Assembly (NCBI GenBank): GCA_964465125.1
Contig: CAYXIO010000018.1
Coordinates: forward strand, 4,714-68,713
Source of the DNA: CAYOHG01 sp964465125
Lineage (GTDB): Bacteria; Planctomycetota; Phycisphaerae; UBA1845; Fen-1342
Direction: 5' to 3'
Length of the DNA: 64,000 nucleotides
The first letter of the stretch is position 1. Each line of letters opens with the position of its first letter. Made by a program: the position numbers and the translations under genes. The notes below the pieces were generated by a model. It did no database searches and had not been told where the DNA came from. It saw nothing but the letters and a program-made list of their open reading frames with translations. Positions 59,653 through 64,000 of the stretch are shown here, piece by piece.

Positions 59653-60747
59653 GTGGACACTCGGCTTGTCGTCGGATGCATGAGCGGCACCAGCCTGGAT
59701 GCGATCGACGCGGCCCTGGTGCGAATCGAAGGCCGCGGACTGAAGCTGAGCGCCGCGGCGCTGCACTTCGCGAGCGTGTCGCTCCATTCGCTGCGCGAAC
59801 CGCTGCGAGCGCTATCCCTGCGGCAGCCGGCGCAGGTCGCGGACATCGCGGAGCTTTCCCGAGCGTTCTCGCTGCTGCATCTGGACCCGATCCGCGAGGT
59901 GTTGCAGACCGAGCGGGCCGACCTGATCGCCGTTCATGGGCAAACGATCTACCACCGGCCGCCCGCAAGCTGGCAGTTGCTGACCCCGGCGCTGATCGCC
60001 CGAGGTGCTGCGACCGCGGTGGTCTTCAACTTGCGCGCGGCCGATCTGGCGGCGGGCGGACAGGGCGCGCCGATCACGCCGATCGCGGACTACATCCTGT
60101 TTCGTCATCCGACGGAATCGCGCGCGGTCGTCAACCTGGGCGGGTTCGCGAACTTCACGGGGATTCCGCCCGCCCGCGGCGACGGCCATGCGGAGAATCT
60201 CGCGCGGGTGCGCGGTGGCGACCTCTGCGCGTGCAATCAATTGCTTGACGGGCTGGCACGGCGCTGCCTGAACATGCCGTTCGATCGGGACGGCGCGACG
60301 GCGGCGCGCGGACACCTCGTGACCGAGCTGAGACTCGCGCTCATCGAGCGACTGGGCGAACAGGCACGGTCCGGGCGCTCGCTCGGCAGCGAACATGAGC
60401 CGCATGCCTGGCTTGACGCGATCGCCGCCGATCATGCGCCCGCCGACGTGCTCGCGACAGCCTGCGACGCGATCGCCGCCACGATCGCGGATGCACTGCC
60501 GCCCGGCGAGAGGATTCTGCTGGCCGGCGGCGGGGCACTCAATGCGACGCTCCGCGCGCGTATCGCGGCGCACGCCGCCGCACCGTCGGCGACGACCGAT
60601 TCGCTCGGCGTGCCGGCGGCGCAGCGCGAAGCGGTCGCGATGGCCGTGCTCGGCGCGCTGTGCCAGGACCGCGTGCCGATCACGCTGCCGCAGATCACGG
60701 GCTGCGCGGCGCCCGCGCCCGTCGCCGGCGAGTGGGTGCTCGCCTGA
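59653..60747 (+). CDS. anmK: Anhydro-N-acetylmuramic acid kinase AnmK
   Basis: A 364-residue sugar kinase that recycles anhydro-MurNAc from the cell wall into MurNAc-6-phosphate. VVGCMSGTSLDAIDAALVRI is the N-terminal nucleotide motif, IAVHGQTIYHRPPASW and AVVNLGGFANFTGIPP are conserved, and ILLAGGGALNATLRARI lies near the C-terminus. GTG 59653 has a G-rich site upstream; the frame is open further back to GTG 59581. MurQ, the usual next enzyme, is not in the window. Confidence 0.92.
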   Translation: MDTRLVVGCMSGTSLDAIDAALVRIEGRGLKLSAAALHFASVSLHSLREPLRALSLRQPAQVADIAELSRAFSLLHLDPIREVLQTERADLIAVHGQTIYHRPPASWQLLTPALIARGAATAVVFNLRAADLAAGGQGAPITPIADYILFRHPTESRAVVNLGGFANFTGIPPARGDGHAENLARVRGGDLCACNQLLDGLARRCLNMPFDRDGATAARGHLVTELRLALIERLGEQARSGRSLGSEHEPHAWLDAIAADHAPADVLATACDAIAATIADALPPGERILLAGGGALNATLRARIAAHAAAPSATTDSLGVPAAQREAVAMAVLGALCQDRVPITLPQITGCAAPAPVAGEWVLA

Positions 60748-60764
60748 CGACAGCGGCGCGACGC

Positions 60765-61880
60765 TCAGCGCATTCGCGCCTTCATCCGCTCCAGCGTCAG
60801 CCGATCGCAATCCTCCGCCGACTTCGGGTTGATCCGCTGGAAGTCCGGCCACTGGTTGTTCTGAAAGTCCACGATCACCCAGTCGCCGTTCTTCTCGCAC
60901 AGCACCCAGTGCACATAGCCCGCCGGGCCGCCCTGCGGGCTGATGCCGTATTCCGCAACCAGCGCGTAGTCGGCTTCGGCGGGCGTCTCGCGCAGATGGG
61001 CTTGCACGGCCCGCGCCAGGTCCCACAAGCGCTTCTGCTCGTTGCTGCTCGGCTCGATCTCGATCGCCATCTCGCGCGCGTCGAACCGCGCCGACCCGCC
61101 GAACTCCTTGGCGACCATGCCGGCCAGCCGCTTGCCGCTATCGGCGTCGGCGGACTTTTCCACGCGCGTCGCGAAGACGCCGATCGACGCCTTGCCCAGC
61201 GCCGCCTTGAACTTCTTGCAGCGCTCGTCGATTCGCGCCATTTCCGCGTCATCGGGCAGGCCCGAACGCTCCGCCCAGCGCTTGGCGAACTTGCCGCCGC
61301 GCGCTTCACCGGCCTTCAGCCCCAGGTAGGGCTTGATTCGCTCGGCCACCAGCACGGTGCAGCCCATCGGGTCCGGGTCGCGCGCCGCGGTGCGCCGGAA
61401 GTCCTTGTCCGCCGGGGTCTGCCGATCCACCATCACGGTCCCGCCCTGCTTGTCCACGATGACGAAGCGCACCTCGCTGGGCCCACTTTTCGGCGTGCCG
61501 AGATACTCGGCGTAGAGCGCGTAGTCGGTGGAAAGCTTGCTCGCGGCGACGTGCTCGCCGAACCTTGCGGCGGCCTGGGTCCAATCCGCGCCGGCGGGCG
61601 GGGTGAACGGCACGTCGGCGGTTTCGAGGTTCGGCATTCCGTAGCCTTCCAGCACCAGGCCGACCACGTCGGCGACCTTGCTGTCGGGCTTTTCGAGCAC
61701 GCGCACCGGGAAGATCGTCAGCGAGGCTTGCGGACCGGCCTGGCGAAATGCATCCAGGCGCTGCCGCTGGCCCTCGTCCGCGATCGGTTGCGACTGGGCG
61801 TTGGCCGACGGCGCGTTGCAGCCGCTCAGCAGGACGCAGGCACTGAGGAATGCGCCGAGCAAGCACGAGATTCGATACAT
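60765..61880 (-). CDS. Lipoprotein with duplicated domain, function unknown
   Basis: A 371-residue lipoprotein (signal LLGAFLSACVLLSGC). It contains two copies of a module of about 110 residues: the first around FPVRVLEKPDSKVADVVG to YALYAEYLGTPKSGPSEVRF, the second around FATRVEKSADADSGKRLAG to YALVAEYGISPQGGPAGYVH. The linker is Lys/Glu-rich. The function is not recognised. The regulator gene tetR lies 108 bases upstream on the same strand, with a palindrome between them. Confidence 0.78.
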   Translation of the reverse strand: MYRISCLLGAFLSACVLLSGCNAPSANAQSQPIADEGQRQRLDAFRQAGPQASLTIFPVRVLEKPDSKVADVVGLVLEGYGMPNLETADVPFTPPAGADWTQAAARFGEHVAASKLSTDYALYAEYLGTPKSGPSEVRFVIVDKQGGTVMVDRQTPADKDFRRTAARDPDPMGCTVLVAERIKPYLGLKAGEARGGKFAKRWAERSGLPDDAEMARIDERCKKFKAALGKASIGVFATRVEKSADADSGKRLAGMVAKEFGGSARFDAREMAIEIEPSSNEQKRLWDLARAVQAHLRETPAEADYALVAEYGISPQGGPAGYVHWVLCEKNGDWVIVDFQNNQWPDFQRINPKSAEDCDRLTLERMKARMR

Positions 61881-61943
61881 GGCTGTTTCTCCCAGGTGGG
61901 CAGTTCCGACCTGCACCACGCCTTGTTTAGAAAGCATACACTT

Positions 61944-61953
61944 ACACTAGTGT
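61944..61953. promoter_or_regulatory. 10-base perfect palindrome between tetR and the lipoprotein gene
   Basis: ACACTAGTGT lies in an AT-richer stretch (about 61926-61970) just upstream of the duplicated-domain lipoprotein. It is a candidate operator for the TetR-type protein encoded upstream. A second, shorter palindrome ATACAGTAT (62791-62799) lies upstream of tetR itself. Confidence 0.35.
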
Positions 61954-61988
61954 CGTGCAAAAAGCACCTCGGTTGCCCGCACGCGCGT

Positions 61989-62723
61989 TCATGCCGAGGA
62001 GACTCCTTCCAGAAGTTGCTGTCCGGCCCCGGCCAGTAGCTGCCGACGCTCGTCGTTGGAGATCAGCCCCAGCTCGCGGCCGATGTTCGCCACCGTTCCC
62101 AGCCCAATGATCGCCCACGCGGCCAGCTCGGTGGGTATCACGCCCTGGGCGGCCGCGAACTCGCGATGCGCGGCGATCTGGGCGGCCAGGAAGCGGTGAA
62201 AGCGGGCGAAGACGCGTTGCAGCGCGTCGCGAATGTCGGGGTCATCGGCCTCGGCCAGCCCGGTGAACAGAATGCGATAGTGCCCGAACTCGCCGTGATG
62301 CAGCGCCTCGAACGCCAGCAACCGACGCGCACCGACTTCGGTATCCGCGCTGGTCGCGAGCGGCGATCCTGGCGGCACAAGCGACGCACTCCTCCGCGAC
62401 GAACGCGGCCCCGCTCCCGAGCGCGAGCTGCGCCGCGCGCGATGCGCGGCGAGTCCTCCGCCGCGCGCTTCGGCGGACTGCGCGGCCGGCTGTTGCAGCA
62501 GCTTCAGCCAGGTTCGCTCGGAGAACTCGTACACGAAGTCGATCGCGGCGAGGAACATGGCCTGCTTGTCCGGCCAGAGACGATACAGGATGTTCTCCTG
62601 CACGCCGCAACGCTGCGCGAGCTGTGCCGTGGTGGCTCGGCGATAGCCCAGCTCGCTGAAGGCGCGGGCGACGACCGGCAGCAGGGCCTGGCGCTTTTCG
62701 CGAATCTGGCTGGGTCGGGGCAC
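61989..62723 (-). CDS. TetR-family transcription regulator with low-complexity insert
   Basis: A regulator of about 244 residues. The N-terminal HTH is RREKRQ-like QIREKRQALLPVVARAF and TTAQLAQRCGVQENILYRLW. Between SAEARGGGL and VGARRLLAFEAL sits a stretch of about 40 residues, rich in Arg, Ser, Gly and Ala, with no fold similarity. The ligand-binding part continues with EALHHGEFGHYRILFTGLAE and ELAAWAIIGLGTVANIGREL. GTG 62723 has GGAG 7 bases upstream and is preferred to the earlier starts in the same frame. It probably controls the downstream lipoprotein. Confidence 0.82.
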   Translation of the reverse strand: MPRPSQIREKRQALLPVVARAFSELGYRRATTAQLAQRCGVQENILYRLWPDKQAMFLAAIDFVYEFSERTWLKLLQQPAAQSAEARGGGLAAHRARRSSRSGAGPRSSRRSASLVPPGSPLATSADTEVGARRLLAFEALHHGEFGHYRILFTGLAEADDPDIRDALQRVFARFHRFLAAQIAAHREFAAAQGVIPTELAAWAIIGLGTVANIGRELGLISNDERRQLLAGAGQQLLEGVSSA

Positions 62724-63130
62724 GCACGGGCTCCGCGTGCCGGGTTCGGGTACGCCGCCGCGCGCCCGGCACGGTACAGTAAGTCTACACATACAGTATC
62801 GATCAAATTGGGCGCAGAGTCAAGGCGAACCTGCGGCAATCACGCGTGAATCTGCGCTATCGGGCGGCTCGGCCCTCGCAGCGGACTTGATTGGAGCGTG
62901 GCAGGGAATCATGCGAACCCGGGATGAATCGACTCCTGCCGATGAACCGCGCCGCCGGGATCGTCATGCGCTGGCTCTCGAACGCCAGGTGGATCAAGCG
63001 AATCGTCACGCCAGCGTTCGAATCCGAATACGAACGTGATTCTGAGCACGGCGCGCCATGATGAACACCCCGGGTCGCGTGCTCACGGCGCTGCGTCCTG
63101 TGCAGGCGGGCCTCCGGCCCGCAGTTCCCT
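62724..63130. other. Intergenic region between tetR and top6A
   Basis: The 407 bases hold the probable tetR promoter area (an AT-richer part near 62770-62812 including ATACAGTAT), a 58-base imperfect copy of top6A sequence (62937-62994), a small hairpin CGTTCG / CGAACG (63015-63036 region) and the segment before the top6A stop. No gene was recognised. Confidence 0.55.
62937..62994 (-). repeat. top6A: Imperfect copy of an internal top6A segment
   Basis: 54 of 58 bases match 63388-63445 inside the top6A gene in the same orientation, corresponding to the protein region INLAFESQRMAIPAARFIGM. It is too short to be a gene and lies about 140 bases past the top6A stop codon, so it is a duplicated fragment or the trace of a recombination event. 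Confidence 0.8.
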
Positions 63131-64000
63131 TCAATCCAGCCACTCCTTCGACTTCAGCTTCGCCGGCAGGTACTCGCGCGTGATGTAGCGGAAGTCGCCC
63201 TTGCTCGCGAATACCTCCAGCTCCAGCTTCACCCCCAGCGACAGCATGTGCTTGATCTCCTTCTGCCAGGGCTTGCTCTGGAACCACGGATATTCGAGGA
63301 TCTCCTTCGCCCGGCGGACGTCCTCGTCCTTCAGCGGCATGGGAATGTGCGAGGGAATGTCGAAACGGTCGCCGTCATAGCTGCTCATGCCGATGAACCG
63401 CGCCGCCGGAATCGCCATCCGCTGGCTCTCGAACGCCAGGTTGATGGAGCCCTGCTTGACGACGCTGTAGATGTAGTAGCCCCAGGGGTCGTTATCGACC
63501 AGCACGAACACCGGCAGCTTCAGCTCCTGATGCATGCGGAACATCAGCCGCCGCACGCCGCGCGGCGGCTGCCCGCCGCCGTGGATCAGCATGCAGTTGT
63601 GCTTCTCCCAGAAGCGATCCTGGTTGAAGCGGTTCCACTGCGTGCCTTTCTCGACCAGCAGGATGAAGCTGGCGCTGTGCTTGCGGAGCTGGATCACCTC
63701 GGGCTCGACCACGCTGGGCACCTGCCAGCCACCCGAGCCCATCGCGGTCAGGTCGATCGTGTCGCCGCTGTCGACGATCGTCATCGGGCCGACCATGGCG
63801 CCCTTCGGCTCGGCGTGAATGCCCAGCTCCTCGCGCAGCGATTCGACCGCGACTTCGACGTCCTCGATGATCGGGTCGCTCTCCTCCTGCTCGTAGAAGA
63901 TCAGCTCCTTGCTGTCGCGCACCGGTACCTTCAGGCTGTAGAACACCTCGCGCAGGCTGGTGGTGATGTTCTCGTCGATCAGCGTCTTGCACTTCTCGGC
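63131..64000 (-). CDS. top6A: DNA topoisomerase VI subunit A, 5' end outside window
   Basis: At least 289 residues; the frame is open to the right edge. This is a Spo11/Top6A-family subunit, which cuts DNA with an active-site Tyr; it needs subunit B. The candidate catalytic Tyr is in TSLREVFYSLKVPVRDSKEL. The Toprim acidic residues are Glu in FILLVEKGTQWNRF and Asp-x-Asp in VFVLVDNDPWGYYI. Also conserved is CMLIHGGGQPPRGVRRLMFR. The B subunit probably lies upstream, beyond 64000. Topoisomerase VI is typical of archaea and plants and sporadic in bacteria. Confidence 0.92.
   Translation of the reverse strand, partial: AEKCKTLIDENITTSLREVFYSLKVPVRDSKELIFYEQEESDPIIEDVEVAVESLREELGIHAEPKGAMVGPMTIVDSGDTIDLTAMGSGGWQVPSVVEPEVIQLRKHSASFILLVEKGTQWNRFNQDRFWEKHNCMLIHGGGQPPRGVRRLMFRMHQELKLPVFVLVDNDPWGYYIYSVVKQGSINLAFESQRMAIPAARFIGMSSYDGDRFDIPSHIPMPLKDEDVRRAKEILEYPWFQSKPWQKEIKHMLSLGVKLELEVFASKGDFRYITREYLPAKLKSKEWLD

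Noticed and set aside
62330..62470. A frameshift in tetR
   Set aside because: The frame is continuous and both flanks match the family in that same frame; an in-frame insertion explains the data without a pair of frameshifts.

Overview
The window is about 64 kb of very GC-rich bacterial DNA. Its gene content points to the phylum Planctomycetota. Inferred markers are two sulfatase-fold lipoproteins, a putative protease of the DUF1570 type, an H-X9-DG type pseudopilin, a paired ketoacyl synthase cluster with an unusually long acyl carrier protein, a secreted GH106 glycoside hydrolase, and a topoisomerase VI A subunit. No rRNA, CRISPR array, prophage or complete insertion sequence was seen. Genes are dense, on both strands, in short operons of 2 to 6 genes.

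Layout. 1-5.5 kb: a partial secreted coiled-coil protein, an ECF sigma factor coupled to a membrane partner, a homogentisate dioxygenase-like enzyme, an acetyltransferase and a MoxR ATPase. 5.6-11.8 kb: an amidohydrolase, a sulfatase-fold/TPR lipoprotein, mnmA, a decayed REP-associated tyrosine transposase between two inverted REP-like repeats, and tRNA-Ser(GCU). 11.9-18.8 kb: a GH106 rhamnosidase-like enzyme and, after a 611-base intergenic region, an acetyltransferase / glycosyltransferase / FemAB-like group that probably decorates a surface glycan. 18.8-26 kb (minus strand): a cyclophilin, a 2-hydroxyacid dehydrogenase-like protein, accC, accB, an M24 peptidase and a second sulfatase-fold lipoprotein. 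26-28 kb: a small lipoprotein, a TIM-barrel isomerase-like protein and an HTH-EIIA fusion.

28.1-33.4 kb (minus strand) is the most distinctive locus. It holds two ketoacyl synthases, one keeping the full Cys-His-His triad and one that has lost both histidines, two hot-dog dehydratases, a 131-residue carrier protein and an LpxL-type acyltransferase. It looks like a dedicated fatty-acyl or polyene pathway that borrows ketoreductase and malonyl transferase from elsewhere. accB and accC lie about 5 kb away and would supply malonyl-CoA.

33.5-45.8 kb: a coiled-coil protein, a VanZ-like protein, ParA, modB and modA, an MBOAT acyltransferase with a glycosyltransferase, leucyl aminopeptidase, folE, a lipoprotein and hflX. 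45.9-58.8 kb: a Cys-type alpha/beta hydrolase whose 3' end mirrors that of hflX, a beta-propeller-like secreted protein, tsaE and thiL, the DUF1570-like protein facing thiL across overlapping -10 boxes, a CPBP protease, a sulfotransferase-like protein, a diguanylate cyclase, a pseudopilin, a hexapeptide acyltransferase and a complete Ada. 58.8-64 kb: an acetyltransferase, anmK, a duplicated-domain lipoprotein, a TetR regulator, an intergenic region with a 58-bp imperfect copy of topoisomerase VI A sequence, and the partial top6A gene at the right edge.

All identifications come from reading translated sequence and motifs; no database search was run.
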